A stretch of 59,493 nucleotides of DNA from Nemertoderma westbladi (GCA_032718475.1 JAUCBJ010003235.1:1-59493), one strand, 5' to 3'; counted from the first letter of the stretch, positions 35,621-48,034 are shown. The notes: generated by a model not told the origin, from the sequence alone. A program made the numbers and translations.

Positions 35621-38600
35621 ATGACAGCCCACGAGAAAACGTCAGAAAGAGACGGCCGCTCTTCCAGCTCGTCCGTCCCAGCCAAACTCCAACAATGCAC
35701 AGTGATGCTACTAGATGGTACGGATCACGTTACGGAGGTCAGCAAGAAAGCCATCGGAAGCGAGCTCTTTGATAAACTCTGTCAGAAGTTAAATCTTCTC
35801 GAGAAGGACTACTTCGGACTGCAGTACCGAGACAATCAAGACCAGCGCTACTGGTTGGATCTAAGCAAGGAGATTCGCAAGCAGGTTAAAGGCGGTCATA
35901 TGTTGTTCTCTTTCAACGTTAAGTTCTACCCCATCGAACCCGCCAACCTACAAGAAGATATAACCCGTTACTTCCTAACGCTGCAGATACGCGATGATAT
36001 TCTCAAGTCGCGACTGCCTTGCTCGTTCGTCACCCATGCGCTACTCGGTTCCTTCATCGCACAGTCGGAGCTGGGCGATTACGACCCTGAGGAACACAAA
36101 GGGAACTACCTGAGCGAGTTCCGCTTCGCGCCCAACCAGAGTTCCGAGCTGGAGGAGAAAGTCATGGAGTTGCATCGCACGCACAAGGGGCAGACCCCGG
36201 AGGAATCGGAGATGCACTACCTGGAGAACGCGAAGAAGCTCGCGATGTACGGGGTTGACCTGCATTACGCGAAGGATAGCGAAGGTGTTGATATAATGAT
36301 GGGTGTCTGCGCCAGCGGGGTCCTCATTTACCGCGATCGTCTTCGTATAAACCGATTCGCTTGGCCTAAAATCCTCAAGCTCGCCTACAAACGCAACAAC
36401 TTCTACATCAAGATTCGCCCGGGCGATCTCGAGCAGTTCGAGTCGACTATCGGCTTTAAGTTAGCCAATCACAAGGCGGCTAAGCGGCTCTGGAAGGTCT
36501 GCGTGGAGCACCATACGTTCTTCCGGTTGACGTGTCCCACGGAGCCGCGTAAGAGCGGCACATTGCCGATGCCCTCAATGGGCTCCAAGTTCCGGTTCAG
36601 CGGTCGCACCCAGTACCAGACGCTGCAACAGGCCCAGACGATAGACCGCGTGCCGCCCGATGTGTCCAGGGCGCCGACCAAGAAGCAGCAGACCCAGAGT
36701 CTAGACAGAGAGCCGCACCGCGGCGAAGGGGACAACTCAGTCGCCAAACCCGCAGCATGTGAGTTACTTCGATATATTTTATTTATTCCCTTTAGAACTA
36801 CCTTTTTATCCCCGCCATATGATCGATCTTTGCTTTCATTATTGTTCCGTTTTGATTGATAGGCCTAGTAAGATATTATTATACCGGAATCATGTATATT
36901 CTATTTCTTTTGTAAATTTTTGTACGTATCACTAAAAAATTGATATTATCGCAATCTTTATCGAAACACATTTAATTAGTTGATCAACCCTCAAAATATA
37001 TCATCAAATATAAAATATAATCAAATAAATAGTATCATTACAATAATTTATGTTAAAGGGACACTTTATAGGCCCAAATAAAAATATCAGGGCAATAAAT
37101 ATCCCGGTACACTGTACAAGGAACATAGATCTGAACGATTGGCAAATTTTACCAACCAGGGATATAAATTTGGTCCTGCGTTCACAAGTTCTTCTTGGAA
37201 AGGTGCAAGGCAGGAGAACCGGCATGTTGTGACCCACACAACGGCGCACGGTTGGCATCATCGTCTGTGCAGCCATAAAGAACCTTATCACGAAAGCTCT
37301 AATCTGTGTTTTTGTGAATTCTGCGGGTCTAACGCAGAAAACCTTTATCATATATTGCCAGTATCTTGTCCATCTTGCCCTCCCTCGACTGACTATAAAT
37401 ACTTGCCTCCATTAGAGAATAATCCGCAGCGATCTTACTTTTAATTTATTAACAGTGCTCTTTCTTTTGCATTTTATATGCGATTATTTACTGAGATTAG
37501 GCCTGCTGTATATATATTTTAACATCCGTAATTTTATTGATATATTGAGAATTAAATTTATATACCTTGTTAAGGGTGTACCGGTATCTTCTTTAAAAAA
37601 ATAAAATAAAGATACATGCGATAAACAGAACACCCGCCGCCTCTACTGTCAGCTTCTAGAAGTTTAATTTTAGTTTATCGGTTCAACATTGCTTTTTTTT
37701 TATTTCAGTTGCAAAAGATGAAAATCTTATTGGTGAGACCGACGCGTACGGAAGGAAAAAACCCATTAAGGAGTATGGGTTGGACGCCTACGGGAGGAAA
37801 TGGGAAGACAAGAATTACGGGAAGGACGCCCTGGGAAAACGGCCGATAGAGCCCGGCTACGGTGCGGGAATGTACGAGCCGGACAACAAGGGGAGACAAC
37901 CCGGGCAGCCGCACTACGGACAGGACGAAAAGGGGAAACACCCGGGGGATAAGGGCTACGACATGTCGACGGCGTTCCCGCCCGGGGAGCGGGACGCCTA
38001 CGGACGGCGGCACGAGGATCCGCTGTTTGCCACGGACGTCTACGGTCGGCGGGTGGGGGACCCCGGGTGGGGGCGGGACGCGTACGGGGCCCGGCCCGGG
38101 ATGCCCGGGTACGGGCGCGGCATGTACGAGATGGACGCCCGCGGACGGCGCCCGGGCGAGCGGGGCTACGGCTCGGACGGGAGCGGGGCGCGCCCCGGGG
38201 CCCCGGGGTACCGCGTGGACGACGCGTTCACCCCGGTGGACGACGCCGACTCGTTCGGGAGGAAACCCGGCGACCCGCTGTACAAGTGCGACGGTTTCGG
38301 GCGGCGTCCCGGGCAGAAGAACTTCGGGAAGGATTTGTACGGGCGCGCCGAGAAGGAGGCGGCGTTCGGTTGCGACGCGTTGGGGAGACGGCCGGACGAG
38401 GCCGGATACGGATTCGGTACGACGGACGCGGATAATAAGGGCCGAAACCCCGGGGATGACGGATACGGAACCGACGATAAAGGCCGACGGCCTGGGGATG
38501 ACGGATACAACCTGGAGGCTTCCTTCCTTATGGGGCCGTGCGACGCCTACGGGAAGAAGAAGTCCAACGGGTTGTACGGAACTGATGCGTTTAATCGCGG

Positions 38601-41600
38601 CCCCGAGAATCCGGATTACGGGACCGACGCCGTTGGGAAGCGGCCGTTCGATGCGGGTTACGGGAGCGGTGTTTATAACGTGGATACAAAGGGACGACGA
38701 CCCGGGGATAAAGGGTTCGGTGGGGATCGGAAAGATCGGAGGCCGGGGGCTGCGGGGTACGAGTATCCGACGGCGTACGAAGCGGCGCAACGGGACGCGT
38801 TCGGCAGGGTGCTGGCCGACCCCTTGTTCGGTACCGACGTGTACGGGAGGCGTCCAGCGGACGAGGGCTTCGGTAGGGACGCCTTCGGGAAGCGGCCCGG
38901 ACAGGCGGGATTCGGGCGGGGCATGTACGAGTTGGACGCGCGGGGGCGGTCGCCCGGGCAGGCGGGGTACGGACGGGACCAGGACAACCGGGTCCCCGGG
39001 GCCCTGGGCTACCAGCCGGAGGCCGCGTTCCCTAGCACCGAGGACTCCGACGCGTTCGGCAGGAAGCCGGGACACCCGCTGTTCGCGTGCGACGGGTACG
39101 GACGGCGGACGGAGAGTCCGTTGTTCGGTACGGACGCGTACGGGAGGGCGGAGCGGGATCCGGGGTACGGGGCCGACGCGTTGGGTAACGAGATGGCGGA
39201 CGCGGCGTACGGGTTCGGGTTGTACGAACCGGACGCATACGGGAGGAAGCCGGGGGAGGAAGGCTACGGGAGCGACAATGTCGGCAGGAAACCAGGGGAA
39301 GAAGGGTGAGTCGGATACTTTATATAATTTGCCTCTAATATGAAGTCATTTATTTCTAATCTTTCTACTCGGTAATTCGGGTATTTCAGTAACTTACTTA
39401 CATTCTTACGGAACTACACTGAAAAACCAAGTGCCGGTCGAATTTTTTACCAGTGGTTGTATTTAAGTACTGGTGGTAGAAATTTCAAAACCGGGGTTAG
39501 CATAAAATGTTAATCAAAGGCATTCATAAACCGTCGGTTGATAATTAAAACTGCCGGTTCATGAGTGAGTTAGTTTAGGTGAATTTATTGTTAATATAAG
39601 TCAAAATATCAAACAGTTTGTTATATCATGCTACTGCCGGTTTTAGTGAGAAATCATTCCTTTAAAACTGGCGGTTTGAAGAAAATTACAAAAGTGGCGG
39701 TTATATTCGGAAAAATGCCGGTTTTTCAAAGTAATAATTTCCCATTAACCGGCGGTTTGAAGAAACAAAGAAATACAAAATGGCGGTTAACTAACTGCCG
39801 GTTTTAGTGAGAAATCATTCCTTTAAAACTGTATACAGACTAAGATACTTACATACAGATACTTACAGATATACCTACAGATACCTACAGATACTTACAT
39901 TCTTACGGAGCTACAGACTAAAGTTGAAATATTTATCCAAGGTAATTAACAATGCAATTAAGATGCGCCGCTTATTCTTCCATTGGTTTTACAAAACAAT
40001 AATTATCATTTAATTCTCACGAGAGCACTAAATTATATAACAAAATGCAAATACTCAGAACAATTTTAAATTATTTGATTTGATAAACCATTAACCATAA
40101 CCACACAATCGTCACACACAATCTTTATCATATTGCTTGAAATTTAAAATATAACTACCGGTTGTTCAACACTTTTTTTTTAAAACACTTAATATCGATA
40201 CGTCATATCGAAAATTGTGGCTTTATGGGACATCGATGACGGTGAATTGAACTGGTTGAGTTCCAAATTGCAAGCAATTTGGTAAAGATTTGTAAAAATG
40301 TGGGGGGGGGGGGGGGGTCATTAGAAAATGAGACTCTATTACTGGCCACTGTGTATAATTATCTATCGAAATAAAATATCTATATAATCTTAAATATTTA
40401 ACCTTCGCCATCCCCGCCACGATTTTTTTCACATTGAGATGCCATCCTCCTCACATACCACCCCCATATCCGTAACCTCAGAAATATAAACTAACAAATT
40501 TACAATCAGGATATACGAACATTGGGGGTTGACATCGACAATATAAAGTAACCCAACATCCATTGACTTCTAGTCTAGTGCAAAACTAATTATAATTTTT
40601 TGGTGTTTTTTTACGGCGCTCGATTTTCTCACCAAATGTAAGATAAGTTTATATTGTAAGATAAAGTGAACCAGATGAAATACCGGTACTTTATTTACAA
40701 TATTCCTGTTATGCAATATTATTGTAGTAATAGGTGGTATCTAACTGAGTTGAATATGTTTTATTAACATTTTTCCTTTCCCATCGGGTTACAGATACGA
40801 TGTCCATTCGGCATTCTATGTGGGAGACACGGACGCTTATGGGAGGAAGATGGGAGACCCGTTGTTTGGAGCGGACGCCTTCGGACGCAATGCGGGCGAC
40901 CCTGGGTACGGGAGCGACGCCTACGGGCTGTACCCGGGCGAGGCGGGCTACGGGCGCGGCCTGTTTGAGCCGGACCTGTACGGGCGTCTCCCCGGGGACG
41001 TCGGCTACGGGGCGGACCACAAGGGCCACCGACCCGGGGAGTTGGACTACCAGGTCGATGTGTCCTTCATACAGGATCCCGAGAAGGATCTGTTCGGACG
41101 GCGGCCGGAGGAGAAGGATTACGGAACGGACGCGTACGGCCGTCGACCGGACGCCCCGGGGTACGGGTGCGACCCGTACGGGAAGCGCCCGGGCGAGTTG
41201 GGCTACGGACGGGGCGTCTACGAGATCGACGCCGCGGGGCGGCGGCCCGGACAGCCGGGCTACGGGTCGGACGAATCCGGCCGGAAGCCGGGCGAACCGG
41301 GCTACGACGTGGGCACGGCGTTCGCTATGCGAGCGCTCGTTGGCCCGCAGTGGCTAGATACCGGGTCTAACATAACGCGAACCTCCGTGGTGACCACCTC
41401 GATGACTCGGGAAGGAGGCCCAACGGCGGACGGGGAGTTCGAGCGTACCAAATACCAGCGTCGCGTTGTTACCACGACAACCACGACTAAACGCATTCTT
41501 ATTAACGACGCGGGGGAGGAGATCAACCCCGAGGATTTGAGTCCGGCGGATCAGGCGATGCTGCGGCAGCTGTCGGACCCGGATCGACGGGACCCCGGGG

Positions 41601-42088
41601 CCCCCCAGGAGGAGGAGGAATCCTCCGACGAGGAGTTCGTGCAGATGCCGGACGAGGATTACCCGGTCGGAGCGCCCGGGTTCCAGCCGACAGCCGTAGT
41701 TAAAACCGCCACGTTGAAGTTCCAACCGGGGGATTACGGGGTGGATGAAGCGCCGAGCAGTACGTATACGCCCCCTACGGTGAACACGCGCACTGTGACG
41801 GTGGAGAGTCCGGAAGAGCCGTTACGTCATGAAGGCGAACCGGAAGAGTTCGATGGGAGTCACACGTTGACGCAGGAGTCAAGTTCCTCAACAACCACGA
41901 CGCACATCACTAAAACGGTGCGGGGCGGAGTAGCCGAGACCAAGGTGGAGAAGAGGATCGTCATACAGGGAGATGCCGAGGTCGACCCCGATAAAGCGTT
42001 GGCGGAGGCCCTGCGAGAGGCAGCGCTGGAGAACCCGGATCTAGAGATCACCAAGGTGGTCTACAGCCAACAGGACCAAGATGGTTAG
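35621..42088 (+). CDS. EPB41: Protein 4.1 (band 4.1/coracle) homologue with a large hierarchical YG/PG-rich repeat region
   Basis: Three coding exons: 35621-36758, 37709-39305 and 40795-42088, with GT-AG borders and compatible phases, giving about 1342 aa. Residues ~25-305 are a FERM domain, close to vertebrate 4.1R ([56 protein letters not shown]). The FA region follows ([14 protein letters not shown]). The last ~60 residues are the 4.1 C-terminal domain ([39 protein letters not shown]). The family links membrane proteins to spectrin-actin and, in flies, builds septate junctions. No vertebrate-type spectrin-actin-binding domain is seen; instead residues ~391-1094 are YG.D..GR.PG repeats in eight super-repeats. 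The ATG at 35621 is the first in frame before FERM. Exons 2-3 are GC-rich against AT-rich introns. Intron 1 (36759-37708) holds nothing recognised. An upstream non-coding exon cannot be excluded. Confidence 0.93.
37741..41340 (+). repeat. Coding repeat of protein 4.1: eight super-repeats with a 267-aa third-order period
   Basis: The basic unit is ~13-16 aa, [YF]GxDxxGRRPGxxGYG. Super-repeats start at residues 391, 475, 560, 658, 742, 827, 925 and 1010 (nt 37741, 37993, 38248, 38542, 38794, 39049, 40832, 41087), so lengths are 84, 85, 98, 84, 85, 98, 85, ~85. Super-repeats 1/4, 2/5 and 3/6 resemble each other most, e.g. [15 protein letters not shown] with [15 protein letters not shown] (2/5) and KCDGFGRRP with ACDGYGRRT (3/6). 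Each ends with a conserved [AS]F/[AS]Y block ([70 protein letters not shown]). The intron at 39306-40794 falls inside super-repeat 6. Confidence 0.9.
39430..39835. repeat. CCGGT-rich degenerate repeat in protein 4.1 intron 2
   Basis: A 35-bp sequence starting TGCCGGTTTTAGTGAGAAAT occurs at ~39635-39670 and again at ~39796-39830; shorter GCCGGTT/GCGGTTT motifs fill the interval. Downstream (39836-39900) is an ACAGATACTTACAT microsatellite. At 40284-40318 a poly(G) MITE fragment is seen. The rest of the intron is unremarkable. Confidence 0.65.
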
Positions 42089-42775
42089 ACCGTGGATGAA
42101 ACTCCATAGAAACACAATTGGATTTGCGCTCATATTATTATTAACATTTATTATTTATTATTATTATTAAGTTTTTTGCAATTTTCTGTATTTCACCGAG
42201 TTACGGATACGCGTTGCTTTGTGGTGTGCCAATCCGAAACGAAACTCCGTCTGGATCATAAAGGCACCGACTAGACCATAATGGTTCTTCTTGGACTTTT
42301 TGCTGGACCTATGGCTTTATTTTTTTTTTCTTTGTCATAAACGAAATCCAACTAACTCTATCGCCAACGCCACAAACTTTTTTTACCCTTAGCTTATTAA
42401 TAATTTGTCAATTATGTGTCGAATTCATATTATTATTATAGTTATATTTGGCGGTCTATTTAATTTGGTTGAAGCTTTAATAAGTTCATTACTTAGCATT
42501 TAGTTGGGGGCAGCTCAGTGGGACTTACCCTCCTCGACAAGTATTTTATGATATTCCAGATTCCCGCGATTATTTTCTATTGTTTATGTTGGCTGGAGAT
42601 GTAATGCATGTGAAGAACAGCGCCTGTTTGATATTATTTCACTATCGTGCTTCTAGCTAATAGCGATTATTATATAGTGTAAAACGTTTATTGGAACGGC
42701 CGCTTTTATCTGTTTCATGTCTCACGTTTATAGTTGTTTATGTTTATTGGTACTAACTAACTTTACGGTTATAAC

Positions 42776-42781
42776 AATAAA
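42776..42781 (+). terminator. Candidate poly(A) signal of the protein 4.1 gene
   Basis: AATAAA about 690 nt after the TAG at 42086-42088. The 24-bp satellite begins ~135 bp further on. Intervening sequence 42089-42775 is AT-rich 3'UTR with no other feature. Confidence 0.5.
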
Positions 42782-42916
42782 CTGATGTTTTATATTTCCA
42801 ATTGTAGTTTATTTCACGTCCTTGATTTGATACGACATTGTGGACAAACCTGACAATCGAAAATACTTGAGAAAACCACCACCCGCACACCACCACCCTC
42901 CGCCCACCACAAATTA

Positions 42917-44150
42917 TATGTGGCACAAACTATATGTGTTGCAAAGGGTGGCAAACAATGTGTAGCAAAGGGTGGCAAACTATATTTGGCAAAGGGTGGC
43001 AAACTATCTTTGGCAAAGGGTGGCAAACTATGTGTAGCAAAGGGTGGCAAACTATGTGTAGCAAAGGGTGGCAAACTATATTTGGCAAAGGGTGGCAAAC
43101 TATCTTTGGCAAAGGGTGGCAAACTATGTGTAGCAAAGGGTGGCAAACTATATTTGGCAAAGGGTGGCATACTATGTGTGGCGAAGGACGACAAACTATG
43201 TGTAGCAAAGGGTGGCAAACTATATTTGGCAAAGGGTGGCAAACTATCTTTTGCAAAGGGTGGCAAACTATGTGTAGCAAAGGGTGGCAAACTATATTTG
43301 GCAAAGGGTGGCAAACTGTGTGTGGCGAAGGACGGCAAACTATGTGTGGAAAAGGGTGGCTGACAAACTATGTTTGGCGAAGACGGCAAACTATGTGTTG
43401 CAAAGGGTGACAAACTATCTTTGGCAAAGGGTGGCAAACTATGTGTAGCAAAGGGTGGCAAACTATTTGGCAAAGAGTGGCAAACTGTGTGTGGCGGAAG
43501 GACGGCAAACTATGTGTGTAAAAGGGTGGCTGACAAACTATGTTTGGCGAAGACGGCAAACTATGTGTGGAAAAGGGTGGCTGACAAACTATTTTGGCGA
43601 AGGACGGCAAACTATGTGTTGCAAAGGGTGGCAAACTATCTTTGGCAAAGGGTGGCAAACTATGTGTAGCAAAGGGTGGCAAACTATATTTGGCAAAGGG
43701 TGGCAAACTATGTGTGGCGAAGGACGGCAAACTATGTGTGGAAAAGGGTGGCTGACAAACTATATTTGGCGAAGGACGGCAAACTGTGTTGCAAAGGTTG
43801 GCAAACTATCTTTGGCAAAGGGTGGCAAACAATGTGTAGCAAAGGGTGGCAAACTATCTTTGGCAAAGGGTGGCAAACTATGTGTAGCAAAGTGTGGCAA
43901 ACTATCTGGCAAAGGGTGGCAAACTATGTGTGGCGAAGGACGGCAAACTATGTGTGGCAAAGGGTGGCTGACAAACTATATTTGGCGAAGGACGGCAAAC
44001 TATGTGTGGCAAAGTGTGGCAAACTATATTTGGCAAAGGGTGGCAAACTATATTTGGCAAAGGGTGGCAAACTATGTGTAGCAAAGGGTGGAAAACTATT
44101 TTTGGCAAATGGTGGCAAACTATGTATGGCGAAGGACGGCAAACTATATA
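42917..44150. repeat. 24-bp satellite (GGTGGCAAACTATGTGTAGC type)
   Basis: About 50 copies of GTGGCAAACTATGTGTAGCA plus AAGG, with variants TATATTTGGC, TATCTTTGGC and GCGAAGGACG, and an insertion GTGGCTGACAAACTA in the right half. The period is divisible by 3, so KLCVAKGG/PPFATHSL octapeptide frames stay open on both strands. Frame-shifting indels between blocks and lack of conserved context argue against a gene. Confidence 0.95.
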
Positions 44151-45473
44151 TGGGGGCCCGCAGAAGTAGAGTGGATTTGACGTAGTAACCGAGTTAGCTA
44201 AGTTGAACTCAACAACTCAACAAAAAATGAAGGCACGCGTACAAAGTTGACCCTCTATGATAGATAAGTCACCGTTTTCCCATTTAATCCGCCTAAGATG
44301 GGGATTTTCTACAATGTCACTCACTCTAGCTCTTACGAATAAATAAGTTTGGCAAATATCATGAATATTGCATTTAAGTGTGATTGGTACCTTCCCTTCA
44401 ACAATATCCTGGCATCTACCCCTTCACATAATGGACTTCCGCCTACATCATTACTCAATAATAATAATTGTAAGGACGTCTGCGTTATAAAGGTATTTCA
44501 TTCGCGTAGCCAAACCAGGACTTTGTCCTAATTATATTTGCCTTGCTGCAGAATAAATCTCAACTATTAATTTGATTCTGTTCTATTTTCTAAGGCACTT
44601 TAGCCAAATGCTATCAAACATCCATTTACTCTCGCAAGAGCAGTTACCATGAATTGCCGGCTTTCTGCGCCCAATTTTATAAGTGCAGCAGCAGCAGGCC
44701 GCAGCTATTATTAGGACATTAATTCCCCTTCCCTCACCAACCACAATCCTCCCACAGCAGTCTTTGATATACCCCCCCCCCCCCCCCCCAGATGCCGCCC
44801 TACGCAGAACGCAGACACAACATCTAGGTTACTCGTAGTAATTGAGAGCGAACAGAAATGAATACCAGGATTTATTGATCATATTGTACAGCTTTTCTAA
44901 AAATAGAATAACTGAAATGGCTTACAGCTACCAACCTCCAAGGGAAATTGTCGTCTTGTTATAAATGGAGACAAGAGGGTATATTGTCTAGACACTCTGA
45001 ACTTATGGAATGTGGAGGTTGAATAGTTCCTAAATAATAATAATAGATAGACAACTTGGCATTGAAACTAAGATAACAACATCATTGAGGTTGAGCTCTA
45101 ACCTCGTACGTTGTCTGCTTTATGATTTAATTCTAAGTAGTTTCTGGTATCAATATAATGTTAATCTCTATTTTACTTAAATAATGGCATTAATAATTAA
45201 GCACCACTGTATGGTAGTTAGCGAGCAATAGGTTATCTGAGCGAACAATATGCTTATCTGAGCGAGACAGCTACGCCGTATGGTGTGTAGTTTGTGTGCA
45301 GTATGCGGTATGTATGTATTATTGAGCCTTGTCATTGCGTAGTCCATGAGTCTTGGTGAGTCATGTATCAGTGGATTGGTATGGGGCGAGCCATATAGTG
45401 TGGCTAATTCAAATCACTACGGAACGGGCACCACCAGACTTTCTGCCGTTATATTTCACTTTGCAGTTACTCC
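44151..45473 (+). other. Intergenic sequence, nothing coding recognised; poly(C) tract near 44770-44788
   Basis: A C run of about 19 nt follows GATATA at 44764, resembling the poly(C) tracts elsewhere in the window. No conserved exon. Confidence 0.45.
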
Positions 45474-45682
45474 CATGTGAAGAATACCAGGTTTTCACCA
45501 AAAACATAGGTTACAGAAGGGCTAAATCTAACCCAAAACAATAAACGAATTAGTACATGTATAGGTTATAAGACAGAAATAAGCGCTATAATAAAACACT
45601 TAATAAAGATAAATTTAAGAAAATAAAAAATCTTCATATATAAAATTCCAATAAAAATTGAAATCCTGGTATTCTTCACATG
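45474..45682 (+). mobile_element. ~209-bp TIR element (MITE), copy 2
   Basis: Same family and orientation as 20415-20628: CATGTGAAGAATACCAGG at the start and CCTGGTATTCTTCACATG at the end form an inverted terminal repeat. The interior is nearly identical (GTTATAAGACAGAAATA, TCTTCATATATAAAATTCCA). Confidence 0.87.
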
Positions 45683-45859
45683 TGCGTCTTTAATTCCAAT
45701 GTTTATTTATTGTTTTGGTTCCTCCCACCTGATTGTAACCTGTAATATAGCATTAATCAAATTAAAATTTTAAGTAACAAATCGATTTAAGAAATTACCT
45801 TAAGTCACTCCCGGGGACACGTATCACCATCTGCCTAAATATTTAACTACGCTACCTAA

Positions 45860-46003
45860 TAAAAACCACTCCCAGGGCTCAGTTCGTTGAGCGCCCGCCT
45901 TACAATCTAATGGTTGTAGGTTCGACCCACTCTGGGTCCACTCAGCCTTCCATCCCATGGGGTCGATAAAATGAGATCAAGTTGACATCTGTGAGCTCAA
46001 CTT
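45860..46003 (+). mobile_element. tRNA-derived SINE (family B) with Ceph-like tail
   Basis: The A-box-like GGGCTCAGTTCGTTGAGCG and B-box GTAGGTTCGACCC lie at the spacing of a tRNA head. The body CCTTCCATCCCATGGGGTCG then ATAAAATGAGATCAAGTTG resembles the Ceph SINE domain first seen in cephalopods (from memory). The 3' end runs directly into the 36-bp satellite. It cannot fold as a full tRNA, so it is not called a tRNA gene. Confidence 0.7.
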
Positions 46004-47935
46004 GGGATAGGAGTAGCCCCCACCCCTACCTTCGGGTAGCAGATAGGAGTAGCGCGCACCCCTACCTTCGGGTAGCAGTTAGGAGTAGCGCGCACCCCTA
46101 CCTTCGGGTAGCAGATAGGAGTGGCGCCCACCCCTACCTTTGGGTGGCAGATAGGAGTAGCGCCCACCCCTACCTTCGGGTAGCAGATAGGAGTAGCACC
46201 CACCCCTACCTTCGGGTAGCAGATAGGAGTAGCGTCCTCCCCTACCTTCGGGTAGCAGATAGGAGTAGCGCCCACCCCTACCTTCGGGTAGCAGATAGGA
46301 GTGGCGCCCACCCCCACCTTTGGGTAGCAGATAGGAGTAGCACCCACCCCTACCTTCGGGTAGCAGATAGGAGTAGCGCCCTCCCCTACCTTCGGGTAGC
46401 AGATAGGTGTGGCGCCCACCCCTACACTCGGGTAGCAGATAGGAGTAGCGCCCACCCCTACACTCGGGTAGCAGATAGGAGTAGCGCCCACCCCTACCCT
46501 CGGGTAGCAGATAGGAGTAGCACCCACCCCTACACTCGGGTAGCAGATAGGAGTAGCGCCCACCCCTACCTTTGGGTAGCAGATAGGAGTAGCGTCGACC
46601 CCTACCTTCGGGTAGCAGATAGGAGTGGCGCCCACCCCCACCTTTGGGTAGCAGATAGGAGTAGCACCCACCCCTACCTTCGGGTAGCAGATAGGAGTGG
46701 CGCCCACCCCTACCTTCGGGTAGCAGATAGGTGTGGCGCCCACCCCTACCTTTGGGTAGCAGATAGGAGTAGCGCCCACCCCTACACTCGGGTAGCAGAT
46801 AGGAGTAGCGCCCACCCCTACACTCGGGTAGCAGATAGGAGTAGCGCCCACCCCTACCTTCGGGTAGCAGATAGGAGTAGCGCCCAGGCCCACCCCTACA
46901 CTCGGGTAGCAGATAGGAGTAGCGCCCACCCCTACACTCGGGTAGCAGATAGGAGTAGCGCCCACCCCTACCCTCGGGTAGCAGATAGGAGTAGCACCCA
47001 CCCCTACACTCGGGTAGCAGATAGGAGTGGCGCCCACCCCCACCTTTGGGTAGCAGATAGGAGTAGCACCCACCCCTACCTTCGGGTAGCAGATAGGAGT
47101 GGCGCCCACCCCTACCTTTGGGTAGCAGATAGGAGTAGCGCCCACCCCTACACTCGGGTAGCAGATAGGAGTAGCGCCCACCCCTACACTCGGGTAGCAG
47201 ATAGGAGTAGCGCCCACCCCTACCTTCGGGTAGCAGATAGGAGTAGCACCCACCCCTACCTTCGGGTAGCAGATAGGAGTGGCGCCCACCCCCACCTTTG
47301 GGTAGCAGATAGGAGTAGCACCCACCCCTACCTTCGGGTAGCAGATAGGAGTGGCGCCCACCCCTACCTTCGGGTAGCAGATAGGTGTGGCGCCCACCCC
47401 TACCTTTGGGTAGCAGATAGGAGTAGCGCCCACCCCTACACTCGGGTAGCAGATAGGAGTAGCGCCCACCCCTACACTCGGGTAGCAGATAGGAGTAGCG
47501 CCCACCCCTACCTTCGGGTAGCAGATAGGAGTAGCGCCCACCCCTACACTCGGATAGCAGATAGGAGTAGCGCCCACCCCTACACTCGGGTAGCAGATAG
47601 GAGTAGCGCCCACCCCTACCCTCGGGTAGCAGATAGGAGTAGCACCCACCCCTACCCTCGGGTAGCAGATAGGAGTAGCGCCCACCCCTACCTTCGGGTA
47701 GCAGATAGGAGTAGCGCCCTCCCCTACCTTCGGGTAGCAGATAGGAGTGGCGCCCACCCTACATTCGGGTAGCAGATAGGAGTAGCGCCCACCCCGACCT
47801 TCGGGTAGCAGATAGGAGGTGGCGCCCACCCCTACCCTTCGGGTAGCAGATAGGAGTGGTGCCCACCCCGACCTTTGGGTAGCAGATAGGAGTGGCGCCC
47901 ACCCCTACCTTCGGGTAACAGCTATCGAAAGAGAG
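46003..47935. repeat. 36-bp satellite (ATAGGAGTAGCGCCCACCCC type)
   Basis: About 53 copies of ATAGGAGTAGCGCCCACCCC plus TACCTTCGGGTAGCAG. Variants TACACTCGGG, CACCTTTGGG, AGTGGCG and AGTAGCACC recur in ordered blocks (e.g. ~46580-46870 and ~47250-47520), showing block duplication. The 36-bp period keeps a 596-codon plus frame (RSSAHPYLRVAD) and a 610-codon minus frame (GVGATPICYPKV) open. I regard both as by-products. Each unit contains the small hairpin CTACCTTCGGGTAG. Confidence 0.96.
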
Positions 47936-48034
47936 GCCTTCGGGCCGTCTTCGGCCGACTGTTTTCTTTTTGCTACCTTATGATCAACTAATGGCCAATG
48001 GGTGGTCAATTATTGATTATTAACATTTAATTAA

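Noticed and set aside
37705-39075. 456-codon minus-strand ORF opposite protein 4.1 exon 2
   Set aside because: Shadow of the GC-rich repeat coding strand; the plus frame carries the conserved periodicity and splices to FERM and CTD exons.
42814-44185. Octapeptide ORFs (KLCVAKGG, PPFATHSL)
   Set aside because: By-products of the 24-bp satellite, broken by indels between blocks.
45870-45945. tRNA genes (also at 18590, 25560 and 54060)
   Set aside because: A/B-box-like words are present but stems do not pair and the sequences continue into SINE bodies.
45982-47829. 596-codon plus and 610-codon minus ORFs in the 36-bp array
   Set aside because: Period divisible by three keeps both strands open; boundaries coincide with the array rather than with gene signals.
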